A stretch of 50,202 nucleotides of DNA from a virus, in the IMG/VR virus record IMGVR_UViG_3300006802_000133, positions 1 through 50,202 of that record; one strand, 5' to 3'. The position numbers and the translations under genes were made by a program. Position 1 is the stretch's first letter; every line of letters begins with the position of its first letter. Positions 6,608-13,356 of this stretch are shown one piece after another. The notes below the pieces were generated by a model. That model made no database searches and was not told where the DNA came from. It worked only from the letters and a program-made list of their open reading frames with translations.

Positions 6608-7318
6608 ATGCTCGACTTTACAGATCTTATCGGCTCAATGTCTATCGTTGAGTTCGAGGCAAACCATCGTGGCAAATCCTTTGCCGTGTTCCCCCAAACC
6701 GAAGCCCGAACAGAACTGTTCGACAACATCATTGACTGGCAGCAGTTCAACAGCTATCTGAACAATGACCGCGCCACCGCTGGGATGCAGGCCATAACGC
6801 CTGAGGGTCGTAAGCTTTGCATGGAGCGGGGCAACCTTGAGCGAGAGAGCAGGCCCAACTGGAGTCGCAAGGACTACTACGAGAAGAAGTATCTGCATGA
6901 TATCTGGAATCAAGGCGGGTCTATAATCATGACCAAGGCATCACTGCTTACGCCTAGAATCAGCATGATCGCTGGTGCGATTGAGCAATACTACATGGGC
7001 GCAGCCGACGCACACTTCTATTGCAGCGGCAAACCCAACTCATCTACCTTTCCCTTTCATATCGATCAGGACGATAACTTCTTGGTGCATGCACAGGGAG
7101 ACGTTAGCTGGGAGATAGCGAACACTTTCGAGAATGACGATGATGATGTCACGTCACTGGATCTGACCGTGGGAGATCTCCTATACATTCCCAAGGGTCT
7201 CATGCACAGAGCCATACCTAAGACCAAACGAATCTCTATCTCCGTGCCAGTGGCAGAGCGCAAAGCAAACGAAGGCGCACTGAAGACGCAAGACAGAACG
7301 TACTACGACTTTGCATAA
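6608..7318 (+). CDS. JmjC/cupin-type Fe(II)/2-oxoglutarate oxygenase
   Basis: The 236-residue protein carries the metal-binding layout of the cupin-4/JmjC hydroxylase family. FPFHIDQDDNFLVHAQG contains His151-x-Asp153. LTVGDLLYIPKGLMHRA supplies the distal His200 within the typical GDxLYIPxGxxH motif. These enzymes hydroxylate proteins (for example ribosomal proteins) or act on small molecules. Its substrate is unknown; protein modification is the most likely role. It is the last gene of the left operon and is followed by a structured non-coding segment. The length is short compared with YcfD-type enzymes, lacking an obvious dimerisation or winged-helix tail. Confidence 0.75.
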   Translation: MLDFTDLIGSMSIVEFEANHRGKSFAVFPQTEARTELFDNIIDWQQFNSYLNNDRATAGMQAITPEGRKLCMERGNLERESRPNWSRKDYYEKKYLHDIWNQGGSIIMTKASLLTPRISMIAGAIEQYYMGAADAHFYCSGKPNSSTFPFHIDQDDNFLVHAQGDVSWEIANTFENDDDDVTSLDLTVGDLLYIPKGLMHRAIPKTKRISISVPVAERKANEGALKTQDRTYYDFA

Positions 7319-7322
7319 GAGG

Positions 7323-7392
7323 GTTGCCCCGCACAGGTAGAAGGAGATACCTGCGCGGGGCGGGGGCAACGTCAAGGAGAGACGAGACGTTG
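7323..7392 (+). ncRNA. Structured 3' region with two AAGGAGA-loop hairpins
   Basis: The first hairpin pairs CCCCGC/GCGGGG (7327-7332 with 7355-7360) and CAGGTA/TACCTG (7334-7339 with 7348-7353), one mismatch between them, around a loop containing AAGGAGA. The second pairs CAACGTC 7367-7373 with GACGTTG 7386-7392 around a loop beginning AAGGAGA. The gap 7319-7444 holds nothing else I can support. It may end the + transcript. GGA in hairpin loops is also how CsrA/RsmA-type proteins are bound; that is only a possibility. Confidence 0.5.
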
Positions 7393-7444
7393 TAGGGATT
7401 CTAGTGGACGTATGTGGATAGCGCAAGACAGCATACGAATCATG

Positions 7445-7933
7445 TCAATCATCAGATCTGATGTTGATGTAGTCCTTATCGATTGCCTGAAGACCCATGC
7501 GAAACATACCCAAGTGCTCCGGTGGCGGCCTATTATCTGTCGCAATGCACTGGATAATTATCCCTGTTGATTCTTCTCCAACAATCTCTTCCAGCAAGTT
7601 ACATATGTCTCTCAACTTCAAAAGACTATGCGTAAAAGTATTTCTTTTGAATCTACCTGAGGCGCTTGGCGCGGACTCCAAGTCAATGCCCCTTACAAAT
7701 GCGCCAGCATCTACCATAACCTGCAACAAATACTCCGCTGCCTTGTGCTCCATGTCTGTGATCAAGCCAGTAATCAACAATTTATCGATCATTAACTGAT
7801 CGGTAACCCGCGCTCTTGATACTACCTCGCCATCATCCTTCTCAAGGACAACACGATGCCGCTCATGCAGCATTGGGTTGCCCACATCATTCACAACGTC
7901 TTTACTAGATGTCCCAGTCACTTTCTCTTTCAT
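7445..7933 (-). CDS. Unknown protein after primase-helicase (162 aa)
   Basis: The start chosen is ATG at 7933, preceded by GGAGGACGTAAGGATTATC; the frame extends upstream to a TTG at 7966 inside the primase-helicase gene, which I do not favour. The protein begins MKEKVTGTSSKDVVNDVGNP. The central part is helical (DKLLITGLITDMEHKAAEYL), followed by RFKRNTFTHSLLKLRDICNL. It overlaps the upstream gene by 29 nt, so it is translated from the same message. No motif is recognised; a DNA-replication accessory role would fit the position. Confidence 0.65.
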   Translation of the reverse strand: MKEKVTGTSSKDVVNDVGNPMLHERHRVVLEKDDGEVVSRARVTDQLMIDKLLITGLITDMEHKAAEYLLQVMVDAGAFVRGIDLESAPSASGRFKRNTFTHSLLKLRDICNLLEEIVGEESTGIIIQCIATDNRPPPEHLGMFRMGLQAIDKDYINIRSDD

Positions 7934-9731
7934 GATAATCCTTACGTCCTCCGTATCTGCTGGCAAACGACTTCGTTTCTACCTGCTCTTCCCAGTCCTC
8001 ATAGTCTTTGTATCTCCCGTTCACTGGGTCATACGATAGCTTTGCACTCCCGACTGTACCAATCCACTTGAATCGGCACTTCCAACTGTGAACCTCTATG
8101 TATTCACCCAACCTATGGACTGTGATTCCGCAGTCAGCCTTGGCAAACCACGCCGCACTCCCGCTGATATGGTTGCCGTTGGGCACCGGCATTGTGCCGT
8201 TCTCGTTGGCCCTCATCTTTGCAGGGTGTGCGATGAACCAGATGTGCAGATCACATGACCGTGCGAACTGAACCATACGAGTCAGCATGTCGCTGATCGC
8301 CTGATGCTCCTGATCGTTAGTGTTCTGCGCTATGTAGTTGTAAGGATCGATCACTAACCCACGACATCCCAGCCTCATCACTGCCTGCTTGGTACGGTCT
8401 ATGATGTTATCGATGGTGGCGGCCTCGCCGTCTTTGCTGTCGAGGAATGCAAAGTGATCGTTGACCCAGCCCCTAGCCTCAGTCATCTCAGCCTCAGTCA
8501 TACGCTCTGTCTGTCCCTCAAAGAAGGGCTTACGCATACGCTTCTCAGCAAGCTTAATGATGTGCATCGCTGGCGGGTTCTCAAAGCTAGCGATAGCAAA
8601 CTTCCAATCGTGTTCTTCAGCGAGGTTGACCATCACAGAGTCAATCCATTCGCTCTTTCCTGATCCCGGCAGGCCGGTGACCACCGTCAACTGCCCCTCC
8701 AAGATCGTGTAAATACCGTCCAGTCCAGCGTAACCAGTGGACTTACCGTTCATCAGCCCCCTGTCATACAAGAACTGCACGTCATCTGAGTAATCGTCTG
8801 CCGAGTACACGCCCACCAATGGTGTCGGTGTAGCCTCCTCTACCAGATCTGCAAGGTACTCAGGGCCGTGCTTCATCAGCACATCATTAGCATCCTTGCA
8901 GCCTTCAGGGATCTCAAGGTGGTAGCACTTGGCTCTACCCACGCGACGCATGATCTCTTCACCCAGAGCCTCTCCCGGCTCATCGGTGTCCATCGCTAGC
9001 ACAATCTTCTCTGCCTTCTCAAAGATGTCTTTACTCTTCCACAGGTAGGCGAACTTGCGATCTTCTTCTGGATCTACCTTGCGGTTACTGACCTTCTGAG
9101 GCGCACCGTTTGGGACTGACACCACCAATGTATCATCCCGTTTGCCTATGGCATCAACGATTGATACAGCATCCATCTCACCCTCAGTGATGATCACTGT
9201 GGTAAGGGTATCGCCGGGGTCGTTCTCTATATTCCAGAGGGTTTGTGCCGCTCCATCTTGAATAAACTTCTTCCCCTCCGTGCTACGCCATTTCGCTGCG
9301 GTTGTTGTGGATAGGCCATTAGATCCCCTGTCTCCGTACCCGAACCCAACCGCTGGCAAGTCTCCAGCACCATGAAAGTAGTGATGCCCACCCATGATCT
9401 TGAGATGTACAACCCTATCGGGAGTAATCCCACGGGACACAAGGAAGTTGTTGAGTATGAGAGGATCTAGCTTGGCCTTGTTGGTGATCGGCCTTACCTT
9501 TACAGGCTCATCAATATCGAAGTCTCTGTCCACCGTATCCCGATGCCTCACCTTGCCCGACATATCGCAGTGCCAGCAGTTATACAACAACCCTTCGCCG
9601 TCTTCCGTAATGCTTAGTGTTTTCTCTCCCTTCTTCTTTCGATGCGGCCCACATTCTGGGCATTGATGCCTGCCATCCCCTAGCTGGCGAATAGAATAGT
9701 CAAGATCCCCATCGTTCATTTGTGGTTCCAT
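7905..9731 (-). CDS. Primase-helicase (T7 gp4/Twinkle-like)
   Basis: The 608-residue protein has the full bifunctional architecture. A zinc-binding domain has Cys24/Cys27 and Cys52/Cys55. The TOPRIM primase core has VIITEGEMDAVSI (Glu183) and VLAMDTDEPGE (Asp248, Asp250). The DnaB-like helicase domain has Walker A GLPGSGKS (353-360), SFEN with the likely catalytic Glu near 384, Walker B LVIDPYNY (from about 459) and the AHPAKM sensor. It would unwind the replication fork and lay down primers, acting as a ring-shaped oligomer. ATG 9731 has AAGGAGA 6 nt upstream. A four-box repeat array lies just upstream. No polymerase gene is in this window. Confidence 0.93.
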   Translation of the reverse strand: MEPQMNDGDLDYSIRQLGDGRHQCPECGPHRKKKGEKTLSITEDGEGLLYNCWHCDMSGKVRHRDTVDRDFDIDEPVKVRPITNKAKLDPLILNNFLVSRGITPDRVVHLKIMGGHHYFHGAGDLPAVGFGYGDRGSNGLSTTTAAKWRSTEGKKFIQDGAAQTLWNIENDPGDTLTTVIITEGEMDAVSIVDAIGKRDDTLVVSVPNGAPQKVSNRKVDPEEDRKFAYLWKSKDIFEKAEKIVLAMDTDEPGEALGEEIMRRVGRAKCYHLEIPEGCKDANDVLMKHGPEYLADLVEEATPTPLVGVYSADDYSDDVQFLYDRGLMNGKSTGYAGLDGIYTILEGQLTVVTGLPGSGKSEWIDSVMVNLAEEHDWKFAIASFENPPAMHIIKLAEKRMRKPFFEGQTERMTEAEMTEARGWVNDHFAFLDSKDGEAATIDNIIDRTKQAVMRLGCRGLVIDPYNYIAQNTNDQEHQAISDMLTRMVQFARSCDLHIWFIAHPAKMRANENGTMPVPNGNHISGSAAWFAKADCGITVHRLGEYIEVHSWKCRFKWIGTVGSAKLSYDPVNGRYKDYEDWEEQVETKSFASRYGGRKDYHERESDWDI

Positions 9732-9773
9732 AAGTTTCTCCTTCTTGTGAACCGTTTCTGATTGTGATATTTA

Positions 9774-9844
9774 TAGAACGTTCCACTGTAGAACGTCCTA
9801 TTTAACCGAAGGTTATTTAGAACGTTCTACGATAGAACGTTCTA
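9774..9844. repeat. Four TAGAACGTTC-type boxes upstream of primase-helicase
   Basis: Boxes lie at 9774-9785, 9789-9800, 9818-9829 and 9833-9844, so each pair has a 15-bp start-to-start spacing. Each pair also forms a dyad GTTC-N7-GAAC (9780-9794 and 9824-9838) with centres 44 bp apart, about four helical turns. A short inverted repeat AACC-GAA-GGTT lies between them. On the minus strand a TATAAAT-like -10 overlaps the boxes nearest the primase gene. The array covers the 3' end of the upstream gene. Operator or replication-origin iterons are both plausible. Confidence 0.7.
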
Positions 9845-10085
9845 TTGCCCCCCTCAGTTTTAGCACGGCATCTTTAGCAGTCTTAGTTCGTCTCGCACCA
9901 AGATCCGCCTTCGCCACCGCATAACTAATTTCTACAAAGTCCTCTTTTAACAATCCCGCTTCTTCCCAGAGATCAAACTGATCGATGTTGATCAGCCATC
10001 TAAATGCTTGCGCCCTGATCTCTTCATCTTTATCTGCCATATCCAACAGCGTTTGCTCCAGTACTGACTGGGCTAAGTTACGCAT
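9813..10085 (-). CDS. Unknown helical protein (90 aa)
   Basis: ATG 10085 is inside the end of the resolvase gene (8-nt overlap), the normal coupled arrangement here; the longer frame up to 10190 is rejected because it is entirely inside that gene. The protein begins MRNLAQSVLEQTLLDMADKD and is rich in acidic and aromatic residues in the middle (RWLINIDQFDLWEEAGLLKE), with a basic C-terminus. The final residues (IERSIVERSK) are encoded by two of the GAACGTTC boxes, so the repeat array is constrained as protein too. Function unknown. Confidence 0.65.
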   Translation of the reverse strand: MRNLAQSVLEQTLLDMADKDEEIRAQAFRWLINIDQFDLWEEAGLLKEDFVEISYAVAKADLGARRTKTAKDAVLKLRGAIERSIVERSK

Positions 10086-10440
10086 CGATCTGCTCAACCA
10101 ATATCTCAGACCGAGGGTTCTCTTTGTCGAGGCCGTGGAATATGTGCTTCTCTTTGACCTGTCTATCGTTGGTGTAAGCATGACCCTCAAGACAATCCAA
10201 GATCACAGACTCATCTAGGTCTGGCCTTCGCGTCTTGTAGTAGATAGTCATTGTCACCCGCACGTCTCCCTCAAGCAGCACATCTAGTGTTGGGCACTGC
10301 TTCTCAAACTCAGCGACATAGTCACGAGCCTTCTGGCTCTTGATGAATCTCGGCCTGCCACCAAACGTAACCAGCTTCCTGCTGTTCGCCTTCGATGCAG
10401 GTTCTCCGTAAATCGTTGTGTGAAAGGTGTTGTTCTTCAT
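10078..10440 (-). CDS. RusA-like Holliday junction resolvase
   Basis: The 120-residue protein matches the RusA family in length and pattern. Near the N-terminus is YGEPASKANSRKL. The acidic active-site segment is RRPDLDESVILDCLEG (Asp74, Asp76, Asp82), followed by YTNDRQVKEKHIF with Asp92. The C-terminus is ENPRSEILVEQ. RusA dimers cut four-way DNA junctions, so this protein would resolve recombination or replication branches before packaging. The start ATG 10440 is chosen because the longer frame would overlap the divergent gene. It is first in the short minus-strand replication operon. Confidence 0.88.
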   Translation of the reverse strand: MKNNTFHTTIYGEPASKANSRKLVTFGGRPRFIKSQKARDYVAEFEKQCPTLDVLLEGDVRVTMTIYYKTRRPDLDESVILDCLEGHAYTNDRQVKEKHIFHGLDKENPRSEILVEQIDA

Positions 10441-10458
10441 GTCGATAGTCGTTATACT
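10430..10458 (+). promoter_or_regulatory. Candidate sigma-70-type promoter for the recombination operon
   Basis: TATACT at 10453-10458 (five of six matches to a -10 box) is preceded after 17 nt by TTGTTC at 10430-10435 (a weak -35). It sits in the 41-nt gap between divergent genes and points to the + operon, whose first gene has a strong AGGAGG at 10470-10475. The control of the minus-strand operon is not apparent. Confidence 0.4.
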
Positions 10459-10481
10459 CTCACGCCAGAAGGAGGAACACA

Positions 10482-10754
10482 ATGAGTAAAATCACTGATT
10501 GGATTATTGAGCAGGAGGAGAGCGGAGAGATCGCCTTCAACGAAGAGGACAACTTGTATGAACCTAGAAATCAAACGCGACGTAAACATGGACGTACCCC
10601 AGCCCGGAGAACCAATGCCCAAGATACCATTCGGGGAGATGTTTCTGAAGGACGCAGTGGATATTCCGGTGACCGAAGACGAAGTAGTCAGACGGTTGAG
10701 CGCCGTAAGGAGCGCCTACAGACGCTGGCAAGATCGATCTGGGGCAGGAAGTGA
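10482..10754 (+). CDS. Small leading ORF of the recombination operon, overlapping the next gene
   Basis: ATG 10482 has an excellent ribosome-binding site (AGAAGGAGGAACACA). The first 28 residues (MSKITDWIIEQEESGEIAFN, then EEDNLYEP) look like real protein. After about residue 30 the reading becomes Arg-rich (RRKHGRTPARRTNAQ), as an out-of-frame reading would, and it overlaps the more convincing frame that starts at 10558. Either it is a genuinely overlapping gene, or an ancestral short gene that lost its stop, or the two frames are joined by a +1 frameshift. Confidence 0.45.
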   Translation: MSKITDWIIEQEESGEIAFNEEDNLYEPRNQTRRKHGRTPARRTNAQDTIRGDVSEGRSGYSGDRRRSSQTVERRKERLQTLARSIWGRK

Positions 10755-10893
10755 GAGGGAATTTTACATTGGTAAGCACCAACAGGGTGATCAATTAAGT
10801 ATCCGCGTCTATTGCAAGAAGGGGCCAGAGCGAAATGAAAGTAACGAACAACCACAACCTACCGCCGACCATAGTTTCGGCTCTCAGTCGTGA
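10558..10893 (+). CDS. Unknown phage protein (111 aa)
   Basis: ATG 10558 follows GAGGAC in the end of the leading ORF. The protein begins MNLEIKRDVNMDVPQPGEPM and continues KIPFGEMFLKDAVDIPVTED, then a basic helix VVRRLSAVRSAYRRWQD and a FYIGKHQQGDQLSIRVYCKK strand pair. Short phage proteins with the same order (a PFGEM motif, an acidic linker, a basic helix and a final strand pair) are common next to recombination genes and may bind DNA. The 3' end overlaps the nuclease gene by 59 nt. Confidence 0.65.
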   Translation: MNLEIKRDVNMDVPQPGEPMPKIPFGEMFLKDAVDIPVTEDEVVRRLSAVRSAYRRWQDRSGAGSEREFYIGKHQQGDQLSIRVYCKKGPERNESNEQPQPTADHSFGSQS

Positions 10894-11707
10894 TGACTAC
10901 ACCCGTGGTAAGAGCCATCGTTCTGTCACCCAGCTAATCGATTCCCCTCAGGTACGCATCTTACGAGAGCGTCACTGGGACAGTCTTACTGAGGATGTCA
11001 GTGAAAAGATGTGGTCTGTACTGGGCACTGCTGTTCACAAGGTGTTCGAGGATCACACTGAAGGTGATGTCATTAGCGAAGAGAGACTCTTCGTTGAGGT
11101 AGATGACTGGGTCATCAGTGGCGCTATTGATCTGCAAGATGCACGAGGCATCGTGGACTACAAATGCACCAGCGTGTGGTCAGTAATCCATGACAAGATC
11201 GAATGGGAGCTTCAATTAAACGCATACGCTTGGCTGATGCGACATGCCAAGAACGTCAACCCGCAAGAGCTACGCATTGTGGCAGTCATGCGGGATTGGA
11301 ACCGCAGACAGGCTGAGAGCGATGTCACCTATCCGCAGGCACCCATCGCTGAGTTGCCTATCACCCGATGGTCAGACGGTGATCAGGATGCCTACATGGA
11401 AGAGCGTATTGCTTTGCATCAGGACGCAGAGTTCCGAAGCTTCAGCGACGAACCCCTGCCTCCATGCACAGACGTTGATCGCTGGACACGTCCAACAACC
11501 TATGCCGCCAAGAAGACAACAAACAAACGTGCGTTGAAAGTTTTCGATTCGATGGAAGAAGCCGAGTCTTTTCTTGAGAAGCGTGGACACGCCGACAGCA
11601 AGTGGCATGAAGTAGAGGTGCGGCAGGGAACGCATGTGAGATGTGATCAAAACTGGTGCCGTGTCGCTGAGTTCTGTGAGCAGCACCAAGGGAGACCTAA
11701 TGATTGA
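10835..11707 (+). CDS. RecB/Cas4-like PD-(D/E)XK exonuclease
   Basis: The 290-residue protein shows the RecB-family nuclease order: His68 in GTAVHKVFE, Asp99 in ISGAIDLQD, Asp108-x-Lys110 in GIVDYKCTS, and the QxxxY motif Gln127/Tyr131 in LQLNAYAWL. Four cysteines (Cys211, and Cys270, Cys275 and Cys281 near the end) bracket the core as in Fe-S-cluster nucleases such as Cas4 and AddB. It would resect DNA ends to feed the Sak3-like annealing protein encoded downstream, a classic phage recombination pair. The stretch MKVTNNHNLPPTIVSAL fits other phage members of this type, supporting ATG 10835. Confidence 0.85.
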   Translation: MKVTNNHNLPPTIVSALSRDDYTRGKSHRSVTQLIDSPQVRILRERHWDSLTEDVSEKMWSVLGTAVHKVFEDHTEGDVISEERLFVEVDDWVISGAIDLQDARGIVDYKCTSVWSVIHDKIEWELQLNAYAWLMRHAKNVNPQELRIVAVMRDWNRRQAESDVTYPQAPIAELPITRWSDGDQDAYMEERIALHQDAEFRSFSDEPLPPCTDVDRWTRPTTYAAKKTTNKRALKVFDSMEEAESFLEKRGHADSKWHEVEVRQGTHVRCDQNWCRVAEFCEQHQGRPND

Positions 11708-11981
11708 GAATGACCGAGAGGTGTACGAAAAGATGGTAGCCATCTGGTCTATCACTCGGATACCACAGTTGCAGATGAATCCCACCGTCGCAAATGTTTC
11801 ATTTAAGTGGGAACGAGGAGAGATCGCTGCCATACCGTTCACCATGTTTGATGAACTGGCACCGATAGAGATCGTGATTCTTTTAGAAAAACAGATGGAG
11901 AAAAACTATGGCATCAACGCCACAAAATTCAGAGCCGACCTTTCAGGATATTTGGCAGACCCTTTCAGCAGTCAACGTTGA
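11700..11981 (+). CDS. Unknown small protein (93 aa)
   Basis: ATG 11700 overlaps the nuclease stop and gives MIENDREVYEKMVAIWSITR; the longer frame is rejected since it lies within that gene. A beta-rich middle (LQMNPTVANVSFKWERGEIA) is followed by a helix ELAPIEIVILLEKQMEKNYG. The 3' end overlaps the next gene by 74 nt, a large overlap for this genome. No family is recognised. Confidence 0.6.
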   Translation: MIENDREVYEKMVAIWSITRIPQLQMNPTVANVSFKWERGEIAAIPFTMFDELAPIEIVILLEKQMEKNYGINATKFRADLSGYLADPFSSQR

Positions 11982-12600
11982 ATCTTTCGTAGAGACCAAG
12001 ATGGGTCTTCGCTACCTGTCATGGGCGCACGGGTGGATGACCCTGATGGATCATTACCCCAACGCGATCATGGACTTCCCTCACAACGAAGTGCATGAGG
12101 ACGGCAGCGTCACAGTACATTGCTCAATCGTGATAGGAGCGTTGGCTCGACACATGTGGCTGCCAGTGATGAACAACAAGAACCAAGCCATCGTCAGACC
12201 TAACGCACGGGACATATCCGATGCCAAGATGCGGTGCCTAGTGAAGTGCATGGCGCTGTTTGGTCTGGGCATGTACGTCTACGCTGGCGAGGATCTTCCT
12301 CAGGCAGAGCAGCCTGTTGCCGAAGTCAAAGGCAAGCCAGCCAAGAAGCCTGAACCGAAGAAGCCTGAACCTGATGAGGACGGCATCGACTATAGCCAAG
12401 AGCCTCATGCTCAAGCGTTCTTAAAGATTTGGAATGATTGGCTACCCGAACATTCTGATGTGGCGGGTCTGTACCGAAACAACAAAGGCACAATCACCAC
12501 CATTCAGAACCATCACCCTGCGATCTATGAAGAGATCAAGCAGGCTTACCAACGGCGCAAGGCTGAGATTGCTACCGCCAACACAGAAGGAGAAGGCTAA
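11908..12600 (+). CDS. Sak3-like single-strand annealing protein (DUF1071-type)
   Basis: The 230-residue protein has the conserved core of this phage recombinase family: LRYLSWAHGWMTLMDHYPNA near residues 34-53, IGALARHMWLPVMNNKNQA near 76-95, and AKMRCLVKCMALFGLGMYVY followed by AGEDLP near 106-130. The family promotes annealing of complementary DNA strands, working with an exonuclease and SSB. Both partners flank it here. The C-terminal part has a Pro/Lys linker (AKKPEPKKPEPDED) and a helical tail. ATG 11908 lies inside the previous gene, preceded by GGAGAAAAACT. Confidence 0.85.
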   Translation: MASTPQNSEPTFQDIWQTLSAVNVESFVETKMGLRYLSWAHGWMTLMDHYPNAIMDFPHNEVHEDGSVTVHCSIVIGALARHMWLPVMNNKNQAIVRPNARDISDAKMRCLVKCMALFGLGMYVYAGEDLPQAEQPVAEVKGKPAKKPEPKKPEPDEDGIDYSQEPHAQAFLKIWNDWLPEHSDVAGLYRNNKGTITTIQNHHPAIYEEIKQAYQRRKAEIATANTEGEG

Positions 12601-12935
12601 TGCCTGACTATTCACTCGCTGAAAAAAGCAAAGGAACGCTCTACAACGAGGGCGACAAGCGCAAGTCTGACAAGGCTCCGCACTTCCGTGGCAAGGTCGT
12701 TGTCACCAGAGAGCAGGCGAAGCACATTGCGGCGCACTTTAAGGGAGATCCTAACCTTGAGTCCGTAGACTTCCGCCTCGCGGCTTGGAAGAACCAAGGA
12801 GACAGCGGGGTTTACCTCAGTCTTAGCGGAGAGACCATGCCGCCTGACGGCGCACAGGCCGCACCACCGCCTGTCGCAGCCCCGCAACCAGTCAGCGATG
12901 GCTTGGATGACTTCGAGGATGACATTCCGTTCTAG
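12600..12935 (+). CDS. SSB-like single-stranded DNA-binding protein
   Basis: The 111-residue protein has a short folded part (HFRGKVVVTREQAKHIAAHF, then VDFRLAAWKNQGDSGVYLSL), a Pro/Ala linker (AQAAPPPVAAPQPVSDG) and an acidic tip DDFEDDIPF. This tip closely copies the SSB C-terminal tail that recruits repair and replication partners. The position directly after the annealing protein (TAATG overlap) supports a recombination role. The core is shorter than bacterial SSB and typical of phage T7-like or minimal OB proteins; the OB fold itself is inferred. Confidence 0.75.
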   Translation: MPDYSLAEKSKGTLYNEGDKRKSDKAPHFRGKVVVTREQAKHIAAHFKGDPNLESVDFRLAAWKNQGDSGVYLSLSGETMPPDGAQAAPPPVAAPQPVSDGLDDFEDDIPF

Positions 12936-12937
12936 TC

Positions 12938-13354
12938 ATGAGACCAGTATACGAAAGTCAAAGCGACATCGATTACGAAAAGCATGTCGCTGATGTCTTT
13001 GCCAGCAGGCATCGGATGGATTGGGTGCGGAACCCATCGAAGTATCCGATAGACATCAGCTTCATGCGAGGCGATAGCATCGTGCTATTCGGTGAGATCA
13101 AGTGCCGCAAGGTGAACAAGGATACCTATCCCACCTACATGATATCGGTGTCAAAAATAATGGCGGCTAGGGCGCTCACGAATGCAACGGGTGTTGAGTG
13201 CCTGTTGATTGTGAAGTGGAGAGATAACTGTGGCTACATAAACCTAAACAAAGATCCCGACAGCGTCGGGTTTGGCGGGAGGGTGGATCGTAATGACAAT
13301 CAGGACTTGGAGCCTGTTGCCTACTACGAGATCAGCCGATTTAAGGGATTTTAA
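12938..13354 (+). CDS. Small PD-(D/E)XK nuclease
   Basis: The 138-residue protein has the minimal nuclease motif: Asp39 in KYPIDISFMRGD, then Glu53-x-Lys55 in IVLFGEIKCRKV. The N-terminal DYEKHVADVFASRHRMDWV supplies the first helix with its acidic residue. This layout resembles Hjc-, VRR- or restriction-type single-domain nucleases that act on branched or single-stranded DNA. It is the second small DNA junction-type enzyme in this phage beside the RusA-like protein, so a different substrate is likely. No strong ribosome-binding site precedes ATG 12938. Confidence 0.7.
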   Translation: MRPVYESQSDIDYEKHVADVFASRHRMDWVRNPSKYPIDISFMRGDSIVLFGEIKCRKVNKDTYPTYMISVSKIMAARALTNATGVECLLIVKWRDNCGYINLNKDPDSVGFGGRVDRNDNQDLEPVAYYEISRFKGF

Positions 13355-13356
13355 TT

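Noticed and set aside
9774-9844. CRISPR-like array
   Set aside because: Boxes are only about 12 bp, spacers are 3 and 17 bp, and no cas genes are near. The Cas4-like nuclease belongs to the recombination module.
10085-10190. Upstream extension of the 90-aa gene to 10190
   Set aside because: Extension lies wholly inside the resolvase gene in another frame and is Thr/Arg/Ser-rich without a ribosome-binding site.
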